Shown here: positions 40,214 through 47,926 of the stretch, piece by piece
Position numbering within the stretch: position 1 is the first letter of the stretch
How the letters are laid out: the number at the start of each line of letters is the position of its first letter
DNA from: JACDAN01 sp963802375
Lineage (GTDB): Bacteria > Actinomycetota > Thermoleophilia > Gaiellales > Gaiellaceae
NCBI GenBank assembly: GCA_963802375.1
Contig: CAWDIJ010000010.1
Location: 372,001-436,000 of the forward strand
Direction of reading: 5' to 3'
Length of the DNA: 64,000 nucleotides
Made by a program: the position numbers and the translations under genes
Notes under the pieces: model-generated
The model's database searches: none
What the model was told of the DNA's origin: nothing
The model's input: only the letters and a program-made list of their open reading frames with translations

Positions 40214-41839
40214 CGAACGGCCGAGAGAAACTCTCGGCCGCCGAGCATACGCTGGAGCTCGTCCTTCCGCTCCGATTCCGCCAGCTGTTCGATGCGTGTG
40301 TGCGTTGGGTCGCCGGGCACCTTCTCGACGCTGAAGTGCCGGTCGGCGACGCTCGCGATCTGCGGGAGGTGCGTGATCGTGACGACCTGCGAGCGCTCGC
40401 CGAGCCTCCGAAGGGTCTGGGCGACCGCGTGGGCGGTCTCGCCGCCGATCCCGGCGTCGATCTCGTCGAAGACGAGCGTCATCTTCCCACCGGCCGCGGC
40501 GGCGATGGCGAGCGCGATGCGGCTGAGCTCGCCGCCGGACGCGGTCTCGGCAACGGGCGCGAACGGGAGACCCGGGTTCGGGCGGATGAGGAACGTGACC
40601 GCGTCGGTTCCGGTCGATCCGAGCTCGCGCTCGTGGAGCTCGACGTGGAACTCGCCCTCGTCGAGCCCGATACCGCGCAGCTCGGACGCGACCGCGTCGG
40701 CGAAGCGTCCGGAGGCCGCAGCGCGCGCTTCGTGCAACTCCTCAGCGAGCGCCTCGACCAAGGAACGGCACTCGGCGAGCGTCGCGGCCGCCTCGGCCGC
40801 AGGGTCGACGCCCGCGTCGCGCGCCTCGAGCTCCGACCGAGCGGCGGAGGCCCGCGCGAGAAGCTCGTCGTAGGACTCGCACCGGAACCGGCGCTTGGTG
40901 CTCGAGATCCGCTCGAGCTCCGCCTCGACGTGCTCCAGGCGGTCGGGCTCCGCCTCGAGCGAGTCCAGGAAGCCGCGGAGGTCGGCGCCGACGTCGGCGA
41001 GTCGCAGCTGCAGGTCGCGCAGCTCGGTCGCCGCGGCCGCGAGTTCTGGCGCGAGCCGCTCGAGCGGCGCGATCGAGCGCTCCGCCCTCGCCGCGAGCAG
41101 CGCGGCTCCGTCTCCGTCGCTCCGGCGACAGCGCCTCGGCGGCCGCGGCCGAGCCCTCGGCAAGCTCCGTCAGGTGGCGCAGGCGCTCCCGCTCGCCGAG
41201 CAGCGACGCCTCAGTCCCGGACTCGAGCCCGTTCGTGTCCTCCACCAGCGCCTCGAGCTCGGCGAGCCGGGCTTCCGCGGCAGCCGAGTCGGCCGCGATG
41301 TCGTCGTGGCGCCGCCGGGCGGCGGAGAGCTCGCGCCACGCGCGGCGCAGGTCGGCGCGCCGCCGAAGCTGGTCGTCACCGACGAACGCGTCGAGCACCT
41401 CGAGCTGGTACCCGGGGCGGGCAAGCCGTCGCTGCTCGAACTGGCCCGACATCCCGACCAGGAGCTCGGTCGCGGCCGCGAGATCCTCCCGCGCCGCCGC
41501 CCTCCCCCACGCGTACGCGCGAGTCCGTCCGTCCGGGAAGATCCGGCGGGCGAGCACGAGCCCGGCCTCGTCCTCGGGTCGCAGCCCGGCGAGCGCGTCG
41601 AGCCCGTCCTCGTCGAAGAAACCCTCCGGGAGGTCGAACTCCGCCTCGACGTAGGCCTCTTTGCCGGCCGGGCCGATCGCCTTCGCGTCGCCTCTCGAGC
41701 CGAGTAGGAGCCCGACCGCCTGCGCAAGGATCGTCTTGCCGGCGCCGGTCTCGCCGGTGATCGCGTTCAGCCCCGCGGAGAGCTCGAGCTCGGCCTCGCG
41801 AATCAGGACCAGGTTCTCGACGCGCAGTCGGCGCAGCAC
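40210..41839 (-). pseudogene. recN: RecN DNA repair ATPase, single frameshift
   Basis: N-terminal part: LRVENLVLIREAELELSAGL, Walker A NAITGETGAGKTILAQAVGL, GQFEQRRLARPGYQLEVLD (Q-loop region). C-terminal part: signature ETASGGELSRIALAIAAAAG, Walker B TLVFDEIDAGIGG and TITHLPQIASVADRH. Near 41119 one extra base (C on the coding strand) shifts the frame inside the coiled coil; removing it joins AEALSPE to DGDGAALLAARAE. The start is taken as the GTG 7 nt after TACGAT rather than the TTG two codons earlier. RecN is an SMC-like protein for double-strand break repair; all other motifs are intact, so an assembly error is likely. Confidence 0.88.
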
Positions 41840-41846
41840 ACGCAAG

Positions 41847-41852
41847 ATCGTA
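41847..41852 (-). promoter_or_regulatory. Leaderless-type -10 box of recN
   Basis: TACGAT on the minus strand, 7 nt before the proposed GTG start; it would leave the TTG start only 1 nt behind the box, supporting the GTG. Confidence 0.5.
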
Positions 41853-41910
41853 GAGACGGCTCCCGACGCCCCTCCGACGCAAACGAGAAATGCGACGAAG
41901 GCGAAACCGC

Positions 41911-42681
41911 TCAGGCTCGTTTCGACGTCTCGGCGCGCCGCCAGAGCGCCTCGAGTGAGCTCGCAAGGCGCTCGGGCTCGACCCGGTGCGGCGGGTCGAA
42001 GTGGTGGCGTTCCTCGAACACTTCGAGTTGGAAGTCCGGGAACACTCCGCTCAGACGCTTCGCGATCTCCCCGTACTGGTCCGGGTTGCTGAGAGCGCCG
42101 AGTGCGAGGTAGACAGGGCGACCGAAACGGCCCAGGGCCTCGGGGTCGATCTCGTCCCGCTTGAACGCGCGATTAATGGCGCGAATCCCTGCCGGACGTT
42201 TGGCCATCCAGGGCAGTGGACCTCCGGATGGCGTGGCCGGGAGCGGGACACCCGGCTTGAGTCCGAGCCGCATGAAGGCAGCCATGAACTCCTCGGCCGG
42301 GAGTCCTTCGAGCCGGTCGAACTCGAGCCGAAGCGCCGTCTCCGCGGGGCTCAGATCCCAGTTTCCCGCCCAGGCGGGCTCGAGCAGACCCAGGCTCGCG
42401 AGTCGCTCCGGTCTGGCCGCGGCCAGCGCGAGCGAGGCTGCTCCCCCGCCCGAGTAGCCGACGAGATGAAACCGGTCCCACGCGCGTGCGTCCGCCTCGC
42501 GCAGCACGCCCGCCACCTCGACCTCGAGGCTGTAGTCCTCCGGCGGCTCCGGTGTTTCGTAGATCTCGAGATCCTTGGCGAACGCTTCGACATTCGCACC
42601 AAGCTCACCGATGAGAGTGCCGAAGGCAAGCTCGGCCGGCAGCACGATCCCCGGAAGCAGGATGACCCGAAAGGGCGCCAC
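41911..42681 (-). CDS. Alpha/beta hydrolase
   Basis: 256 residues. Nucleophile elbow in FHLVGYSGGGAASLALAAA (Gly-Tyr-Ser-Gly-Gly), oxyanion region LLPGIVLPAELAFGTLIGEL, and late HHFDPPHRVEPERLA supplying the catalytic His; the acid is probably in the RPVYLALGALSNPDQ region. Substrate unknown. The GTG shares its last base with the nadK stop. This gene interrupts the recN-nadK neighbourhood seen in mycobacteria. Confidence 0.88.
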   Translation of the reverse strand: MAPFRVILLPGIVLPAELAFGTLIGELGANVEAFAKDLEIYETPEPPEDYSLEVEVAGVLREADARAWDRFHLVGYSGGGAASLALAAARPERLASLGLLEPAWAGNWDLSPAETALRLEFDRLEGLPAEEFMAAFMRLGLKPGVPLPATPSGGPLPWMAKRPAGIRAINRAFKRDEIDPEALGRFGRPVYLALGALSNPDQYGEIAKRLSGVFPDFQLEVFEERHHFDPPHRVEPERLASSLEALWRRAETSKRA

Positions 42682-43457
42682 TAGGAGGCAAAGGTGTCGC
42701 GGTAACGCCGGAAGAAGGTCATCTCCGGCAGCGTCGCGAGGAGGCTGACGGCGTCGGCGAGTCGGATCCGGACCGGCTCCTCAGCGCGGATTGCAGCGAC
42801 CTGGTGGCCGTCGGCGATCAGCGCAACCTCGACGTCGGCCGTCCAGTTCGAGACCTCGAGCTCGCGGTTCCGCGGGACGACGAGCGGACGGACGTGCAGG
42901 GAGTGCGGCGCGACGAACGTTACCGCCATCGAATCGAGCCCCCAGACGAGCACCGGCCCGCCGCCCGACAGGTTGTAGGCGGTCGAGCCCGACGGCGTCG
43001 AGGCGATGAGCGCGTCGCAGGGGACGGTGCCCATGTCCTCGCCGGCGATCGACCAGCGGAGCTCGACCATCCGGCCTAGTACGCCGCTGTGGACGACGAC
43101 GTCGTTGACCGCCGGGTGCCGCTCGCCGGCGACCTCGACCTCGAGCGTCGGCAGCTCCACGACCTCGAACGTGCCGTCGAAGGCCCGAGCCAGGCCGGCT
43201 TCCAGATCGTCCTTGCCCATCGACGCCAGGAATCCGACCCGGCCGTAGTTGGCACCGATCACGGGAACACCCGCGCCGAGGAAGCGCTTGAGCGCCCGCA
43301 GCATCGTCCCGTCTCCGCCAAGCACGACTGCAAGGTCCGGGGAGTCTTCGACGATCTCGATCCCCCGCTCACGCGCGAGACGCTCGACCACCTCCATCGC
43401 CTCCGTCACGTCGACCCGCCCGTGCGAGACGACGGCGACCCGGCTAACCGACGGCAT
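42681..43457 (-). CDS. nadK: NAD kinase
   Basis: 258 residues from the ATG at PSVSRVAVVSHGRVDVTE. It phosphorylates NAD to NADP. The GGDGT motif is in DLAVVLGGDGTMLRALKRF, followed by GANYGRVGFLASMG, NDVVVHSGVLGRMVELR and SGSTAYNLSGGGPVL. An upstream ATG would overlap tlyA too far. Overlaps the tlyA end by 14 bp, as part of one operon. Confidence 0.96.
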   Translation of the reverse strand: MPSVSRVAVVSHGRVDVTEAMEVVERLARERGIEIVEDSPDLAVVLGGDGTMLRALKRFLGAGVPVIGANYGRVGFLASMGKDDLEAGLARAFDGTFEVVELPTLEVEVAGERHPAVNDVVVHSGVLGRMVELRWSIAGEDMGTVPCDALIASTPSGSTAYNLSGGGPVLVWGLDSMAVTFVAPHSLHVRPLVVPRNRELEVSNWTADVEVALIADGHQVAAIRAEEPVRIRLADAVSLLATLPEMTFFRRYRDTFAS

Positions 43458-44205
43458 CGGCGATCCAGTCGTCGAGCTCGGGCGGCAGCCCCGCACCATG
43501 GCTGTGCACCAGGTGGAGGAAGAACTCGCGGTTCCCCTTCGGCCCGGGCAAGCCGGAGTCCGTCACGTCCACGGTCTGGGCCTCCCAGAGCAGCGCCTCC
43601 TCGGCCACTTCGCGAACGACTCTCCGGTGCACGCCTGGGTCGCGGACGACCCCGTTCTTCACGTCCGCCCGGCCGGCCTCGAACTGCGGTTTCACGAGCA
43701 CAAGCGCCTCCCAGCCTGGCCGCGCGAGCCGCAGGATCGGCTTCAGCACCTGCGTGGCGCTGATGAAGGAGACGTCGCACGTGACGAGCTCGGGCTCGAA
43801 GGGGAGCTCTTTCAGATGCCGCGCGTTCACGCCTTCCATGACGGTCACACGCGGATCCTCCCGCAGGCGCTCGTGGAGCTGCGCGCGACCGACGTCCAGC
43901 GCGATCACGCGATTGGCGCCGTGCTGGAGCAGGACGTCGGTGAACCCGCCCGTCGACGACCCGACGTCGACCGCGTCGCGGCCGGACGGATCGACGCCGA
44001 GCGCCTCCAGCGCGTGCGCGAGCTTCTCTCCGCCGCGCGATACGAACCGCGGCGGCTGGAGCACCTCCAGCGCGGCGGTGTCGTCCACCTGCTGGCCGGC
44101 CTTGTCGAAACCCGGCACACGGCCGGCCATCACGAGCGCCTGCGCCTGAGTCCGCGATTCGGCGAGACCCCGCTCCACAAGCAGAACGTCGAGCCGCTTC
44201 CGCAT
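43444..44205 (-). CDS. tlyA: TlyA-family rRNA 2'-O-methyltransferase/hemolysin
   Basis: 253 residues. N-terminal S4 RNA-binding domain (KRLDVLLVERGLAESRTQAQ, then SRGGEKLAHALEALG), followed by an FtsJ-type methyltransferase: AVDVGSSTGGFTDVLLQHGA, VIALDVGRAQLHERLRED, CDVSFISATQVLKP and LVKPQFEAGR. TlyA methylates 16S and 23S rRNA at cytidine 2'-O positions and in mycobacteria determines capreomycin sensitivity. ATG at 44203-44205; the promoter overlaps that of the divergent mltG-like gene. Confidence 0.95.
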   Translation of the reverse strand: MRKRLDVLLVERGLAESRTQAQALVMAGRVPGFDKAGQQVDDTAALEVLQPPRFVSRGGEKLAHALEALGVDPSGRDAVDVGSSTGGFTDVLLQHGANRVIALDVGRAQLHERLREDPRVTVMEGVNARHLKELPFEPELVTCDVSFISATQVLKPILRLARPGWEALVLVKPQFEAGRADVKNGVVRDPGVHRRVVREVAEEALLWEAQTVDVTDSGLPGPKGNREFFLHLVHSHGAGLPPELDDWIADAVG

Positions 44206-44212
44206 CGGTCCG

Positions 44213-44219
44213 TAGGCTA
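44213..44219. promoter_or_regulatory. Shared bidirectional -10 (tlyA / mltG-like gene)
   Basis: TAGGCTA reads TAGGCT on the plus strand, exactly 6 nt before the mltG-like ATG, and TAGCCT on the minus strand, 8 nt before the tlyA ATG. The two boxes overlap by five bases, and only 19 bp separate the two start codons. Confidence 0.6.
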
Positions 44220-44224
44220 GAGGG

Positions 44225-45034
44225 ATGGCGAGCCGTCCTGCCGCCCTCCTTGCGATCGCCGCCGCTCTGGCGCTCGCTGCGCCCGCCCAGGCGCAGGCGC
44301 CGGTCACGCTTCGGATCATCTTTCCCGAGGGGTTCAGCGTCCGACAGATGACCGATCGGGTGTCCGAGGTCCGGAAGATCGCGATTCGCAAGCGCGGCGT
44401 GGCGCCGCGGCTGACCGGGGTCGCGTACAGAGTGGCTGCGGCGCAGGCCCGCGCGCCGCGTACATTCCGGCCCTTTCTGAAGCGGCAGTCAGTCGAGGGG
44501 TTCCTGTTCCCTTCGCTCTACGAGTTCACGCAGTACACGAGGGCCGGCGAGCTCATCCGCGACCAGATGGCTGCCTTCGAGTCTCGTTGGAGGACGATCG
44601 ACCTCCGCCGGGCCGGGGCACGGAACCTCAACCCCTACGACGTGCTGATCATCGCCTCGATGATCGAGCGCGAGACCGCCGTCGCCTCGGAGCGCCGCCT
44701 GGTCTCGGCCGTGATCTACAACCGCCTACGGGCGGACATGCCGCTCGCGATCGACGCCACTCTTCGCTACGGGCTCGGCATCCCGGGGACCCGGCCGCTC
44801 ACGAGGGCGCACCTCCGCAGCCAGAGCCGGTACAACACACGGCGCCACAAGGGCCTGCCGCCGACGCCGATCTCGAACCCAGGCGTGCCGTCCATGCGGG
44901 CCGCCGCCCGGCCGGCCGGGCGCAACTACCTCTTCTACCTCCGCCGGCCCGGCACGGTGCGGCACTTCTTCACGGCGAGCGAGGAGGAGTTCTGCGCGAA
45001 AGCTCGCGAGTGGGGCTACACGGAGGATTGCTGA
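44225..45034 (+). CDS. MltG-like endolytic transglycosylase, second paralogue, secreted
   Basis: 269 residues with a signal peptide (ALLAIAAALALAAPAQAQA) instead of the usual membrane anchor. It keeps LRIIFPEGFSVRQMTDRVSE, EGFLFPSLYEFTQY, YDVLIIASMIERET (catalytic Glu), AVIYNRLRADMPLAIDATLRYGLG and KGLPPTPISNPGVPSM. MltG cuts nascent glycan strands to set their length; a secreted copy might act farther out. A full membrane-anchored MltG is encoded at 55919. The gene converges on the prenyl synthase gene with a 19-bp overlap. Confidence 0.9.
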   Translation: MASRPAALLAIAAALALAAPAQAQAPVTLRIIFPEGFSVRQMTDRVSEVRKIAIRKRGVAPRLTGVAYRVAAAQARAPRTFRPFLKRQSVEGFLFPSLYEFTQYTRAGELIRDQMAAFESRWRTIDLRRAGARNLNPYDVLIIASMIERETAVASERRLVSAVIYNRLRADMPLAIDATLRYGLGIPGTRPLTRAHLRSQSRYNTRRHKGLPPTPISNPGVPSMRAAARPAGRNYLFYLRRPGTVRHFFTASEEEFCAKAREWGYTEDC

Positions 45035-45798
45035 GGCCGGGCGGCGAGCTCGTCGACGAGATCGGCGAGTACCGAGGTGTCGGCGTCGATCTCTTCCAGC
45101 CTTGATCTTGCGCGGGCCTCCCCCGCACCGGCGAGCTCCATGGCGGCCGGACGGCCGCGCTCGTTCACGAGCCCGTCGTCGTCGAGGAGATCGTCGACGA
45201 CCTGGTAGAGGAAGCCGAACTCGGCGGCGAACCCACGCCACGGCCCTTGCAGCTCGGCGGACACCTCGGCGACCCAGAGGCCGCAGCCGACCGAAGCCTC
45301 GAAGAGCCGCGCCGTCTTGAGCCGGTTCAGCTCGAGGCGGTCTTCCCGGCCGCCGTTGATGTCGAGGTACTGCCCGGCGATCATTCCCGAGGTGGCGAGT
45401 GCGAGCTCGCGGGCGACGTGCGGCGCCTCGTAGCGCACGGCGAGGGAGAACGCTTCGTTGAGGAGCGCGTCGCCTGCGAGGATCGCCTGCCCCTCGCCGA
45501 AGCGAACGTGCACCGTCGGCCGGCCGCGGCGCTCCTCGTCGTCGTCCAGCGCGGGGAGGTCGTCGTGGACGAGCGAGAAGGAGTGGATGAGCTCCAGCGC
45601 CGCGGCTGCGGCGAGCGCCTCGTCGATATCGCCTCCGGCGGCCTCCGTCGTCGCCAGGCAGAGCACCGGCCGGATGCGCTTACCGCCTCCTTCGAGTGCG
45701 TAGCGGACGACCTCGTCCAGCCGGCCGAGCTCCGCTGAGAGCTCCAGCGCGGCGAGGAAGCGCTCGATGCTCTCTCGGTGATCGTCAGGTCTGCGCAT
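45016..45798 (-). CDS. ispA: Short-chain polyprenyl diphosphate synthase (farnesyl/geranylgeranyl)
   Basis: 260 residues. It condenses isoprenyl diphosphates. First Asp-rich motif is SLVHDDLPALDDDEERRGRP, second is FLYQVVDDLLDDDG; GGGKRIRPVLCLATTEAAGG and MIAGQYLDINGG also match IspA-type enzymes. The second Asp-rich motif reads DDLLDDDG. Shorter than E. coli IspA (299). It follows xseB in the usual xseB-ispA order. Confidence 0.94.
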   Translation of the reverse strand: MRRPDDHRESIERFLAALELSAELGRLDEVVRYALEGGGKRIRPVLCLATTEAAGGDIDEALAAAAALELIHSFSLVHDDLPALDDDEERRGRPTVHVRFGEGQAILAGDALLNEAFSLAVRYEAPHVARELALATSGMIAGQYLDINGGREDRLELNRLKTARLFEASVGCGLWVAEVSAELQGPWRGFAAEFGFLYQVVDDLLDDDGLVNERGRPAAMELAGAGEARARSRLEEIDADTSVLADLVDELAARPQQSSV

Positions 45799-45991
45799 CG
45801 GCGTCGCGCTTCGCTTTGGCGATCTCGGCCTCGACGTCCTTCGCGATCTCGGAGAGCTCGCTCAGGATCTCGATCGCCTGGTCGGGGTCGGTCGCCGCCT
45901 CGAGCCGGCTGCGCGCCTCGTCGAGCCGCTCGAGCAGCTCTTCGGCGCGCGTGAGATTCTCCTCCGGGTTCGGCTGCTCGGGCTCGCTCAC
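45785..45991 (-). CDS. xseB: Exodeoxyribonuclease VII small subunit
   Basis: 68 residues forming a helical hairpin typical of XseB (LTRAEELLERLDEARSRLEA, EILSELSEIAKDVEAEIAKA). In E. coli it surrounds XseA. The large subunit gene is not in the window, although it usually sits directly before xseB; here the place is taken by a hairpin-rich gap and nusB. GTG start; overlaps the next gene by 14 bp. Confidence 0.8.
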   Translation of the reverse strand: MSEPEQPNPEENLTRAEELLERLDEARSRLEAATDPDQAIEILSELSEIAKDVEAEIAKAKRDADAQT

Positions 45992-46004
45992 GGCTTTGGC
46001 CCCC

Positions 46005-46119
46005 TTCGGCTCCCGCCCGGCGAAGCCGGGCTCCGCCGAAGGCTGACGCCGCTGGCTGCGCGATCCCGCGCCGGCGGCGCTTGTCCGTGCCGCATAGCAC
46101 TGTCCTGCGCGCCGCCGGC
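46005..46119. repeat. Two strong hairpins between nusB and xseB
   Basis: First: GCCCGGC GAA GCCGGGC (46015-46031), extended by TTCGGC/GCCGAA (46005-46010, 46035-46040). Second: an 11-bp perfect stem GCCGGCGGCGC/GCGCCGCCGGC (46070-46080, 46109-46119) that carries an inner hairpin GTGC/GCAC. Together they occupy most of the 169-bp gap where xseA would be expected. They could be a terminator or a REP-like element; no coding sequence is evident. Confidence 0.7.
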
Positions 46120-46160
46120 TTGTCTCGCTTCCCAGCGACGCCCCAAAGCGCGTGAGTGCC

Positions 46161-46541
46161 TCATGCGACCTCCTCTCGGACGATGCGGCCCAGAATGCCG
46201 TTTACGAGCTTGCCCGCCTCGTCCGACGCGTAGCGCTTCGCGAACCGGACGCCCTCGTCGATCGCGACCTCGGGCGGGATCTCGCCCCGCTCGAGCTCGT
46301 GGATCGCCAGCCGGAGGACGTTGCGCTCGACCGCGCCGAGCCTGTCCGCCGGCCATCCTTCCGTCGCCTCGTCGATCCGGGTGTCGAGGTGCTCGGCGTT
46401 CTCGGCTACTGCTTTCGCGGTCTCCCAGGCGAAGTCGTCGACCTCGCCCTCGTAGGTCGAACCGAGGTCCTTCCCGGTCACGTCCCACTGGAACAGCATG
46501 AAGAGCGCGGCGCGGCGCGACGCCCGGCGGCTCTGGCTCAC
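46161..46541 (-). CDS. nusB: Transcription antitermination factor NusB
   Basis: 126 residues, all helical. RRASRRAALFMLFQWDVTGK at the N terminus (arginine-rich boxA RNA-binding face), ERNVLRLAIHELERGEIPPE and VAIDEGVRFAKRYASDEAGK, LVNGILGRIVR at the end. With NusE/S10 it binds boxA of rRNA leaders and prevents early termination. The GTG overlaps the accC stop (GTGA). Confidence 0.95.
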   Translation of the reverse strand: MSQSRRASRRAALFMLFQWDVTGKDLGSTYEGEVDDFAWETAKAVAENAEHLDTRIDEATEGWPADRLGAVERNVLRLAIHELERGEIPPEVAIDEGVRFAKRYASDEAGKLVNGILGRIVREEVA

Positions 46542-47926
46542 GGCGCCTCCGATCCAAGTAACAGACTGTTACTTGCTTCGACCGGCGGATGCTCATCGAG
46601 GTAGCTCGTCGAGTACTCGCCGCGAGCGAAGCCCTCGCTACGAATCACTTCGGCGGCCATGCCGATCGTCGTCGGCAGGCCGGTGACCTCGAACTCGTCC
46701 AGCGCCCGGAGGCAGCGAGAGAGCGCCAGCTCGCGGCCCGGTGCCCACGCGATCACCTTCGCGAGCAGGGAGTCGTAGTGCGGTGGGACGACGGCGCCGT
46801 CCTCGACGAACGTGTCCACGCGGACGCCGGGCCCGAGCGGCGGCCGGAAGCGCTCCAGCCGGCCGGGCATCGGCATGAAGTCGCGCGCCGGATCCTCTGC
46901 GTTCACCCGCACCTCGATCGAATGGCCGCGGCGGTCCGCGCGGCCTGTCTCGGAGAGGGGCTCGCCGGCGGCAACCCGAAGCTGCTCGTGGACAAGGTCG
47001 ATGCCGGTGACGAGCTCGCTGACCGGGTGCTCGACCTGAAGCCGGGCGTTGAGCTCGATGAAGTAGAACGAGCCGTCCGGTGCGACGAGGAACTCGAACG
47101 TTCCGGCGTTCGTGTAGCCGATCGCACGCGCCGCCCCCTCAGCCGTCGCCTCCATCTGCTCGCGCGTCTCCGGGTCGAGAGCGCAGGACGGCGATTCTTC
47201 GATCAGCTTCTGGTGGCGGCGCTGAATCGAGCACTCGCGCTCGCCGAGCGTGAGGATCCCGCCCCTCGAGTCGCCGACCACCTGGATCTCGACGTGCCTG
47301 GCGGGGACGATCGCTTTCTCCAGGTAGAGGCTCCCGTCGCCGAACGCCGCCTCCGCCTCTGCCGCCGCCATCGCGTACGCGGAGTCGATCTCGTCGGGCA
47401 CCGACACGAAGCGCATCCCCTTGCCGCCGCCCCCGGCCGCCGCCTTCACCAGCACCGGATAGGCGAGCCCGTCGGCCGCTCTTCCGACCTCTCTTGCGGA
47501 GACCGGTCCGGTGCCTGGCACCAGCGGGACGCCTGCAGCCTCCATCTCGTCGCGGGCGGAGGCCTTGTTGCCCATCCGGGCCATGACCTCCGGGGTCGGG
47601 CCGACGAAGACGAGGTCGTTGTCGGCACAGGCCTCCGCGAAGGCCGTGTTCTCGGCGAGGAAGCCCCAGCCGGGGTGCACGGCCTCGCACTCGGTGGTCG
47701 TCGCGGCGGCGACGACCGACGGGATGCGGAGGTAGCTCTCGGACGCGGAGGCCGGACCGATGCACACTGCGCGGTCGGCCATACGCACGTGCAAGGACCC
47801 CTCGTCCGCCCGGGAGTAGACGGCGACGGCTTCGATCCCGAGCTCGTGCAGCGCGCGGATGACGCGCACCGCCACTTCTCCGCGGTTGGCGACGAGGACC
47901 CGGTTAAATGGCCGTTCAAACGGCAT
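46538..47926 (-). CDS. accC: Biotin carboxylase
   Basis: 462 residues from the ATG at PFERPFNRVLVANRGEVAV. ATP-grasp enzyme that carboxylates biotin on BCCP. Motifs: HPGWGFLAENTAFAEAC, KAAAGGGGKGMRFVS (ATP lid), CSIQRRHQKLIEESPS, FIELNARLQVEHPVSELVTG and the C-terminal barrel HYDSLLAKVIAW. It follows, and overlaps by 11 bp, the gene for the BCCP fusion that would be its partner. Confidence 0.96.
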   Translation of the reverse strand: MPFERPFNRVLVANRGEVAVRVIRALHELGIEAVAVYSRADEGSLHVRMADRAVCIGPASASESYLRIPSVVAAATTTECEAVHPGWGFLAENTAFAEACADNDLVFVGPTPEVMARMGNKASARDEMEAAGVPLVPGTGPVSAREVGRAADGLAYPVLVKAAAGGGGKGMRFVSVPDEIDSAYAMAAAEAEAAFGDGSLYLEKAIVPARHVEIQVVGDSRGGILTLGERECSIQRRHQKLIEESPSCALDPETREQMEATAEGAARAIGYTNAGTFEFLVAPDGSFYFIELNARLQVEHPVSELVTGIDLVHEQLRVAAGEPLSETGRADRRGHSIEVRVNAEDPARDFMPMPGRLERFRPPLGPGVRVDTFVEDGAVVPPHYDSLLAKVIAWAPGRELALSRCLRALDEFEVTGLPTTIGMAAEVIRSEGFARGEYSTSYLDEHPPVEASNSLLLGSEAP

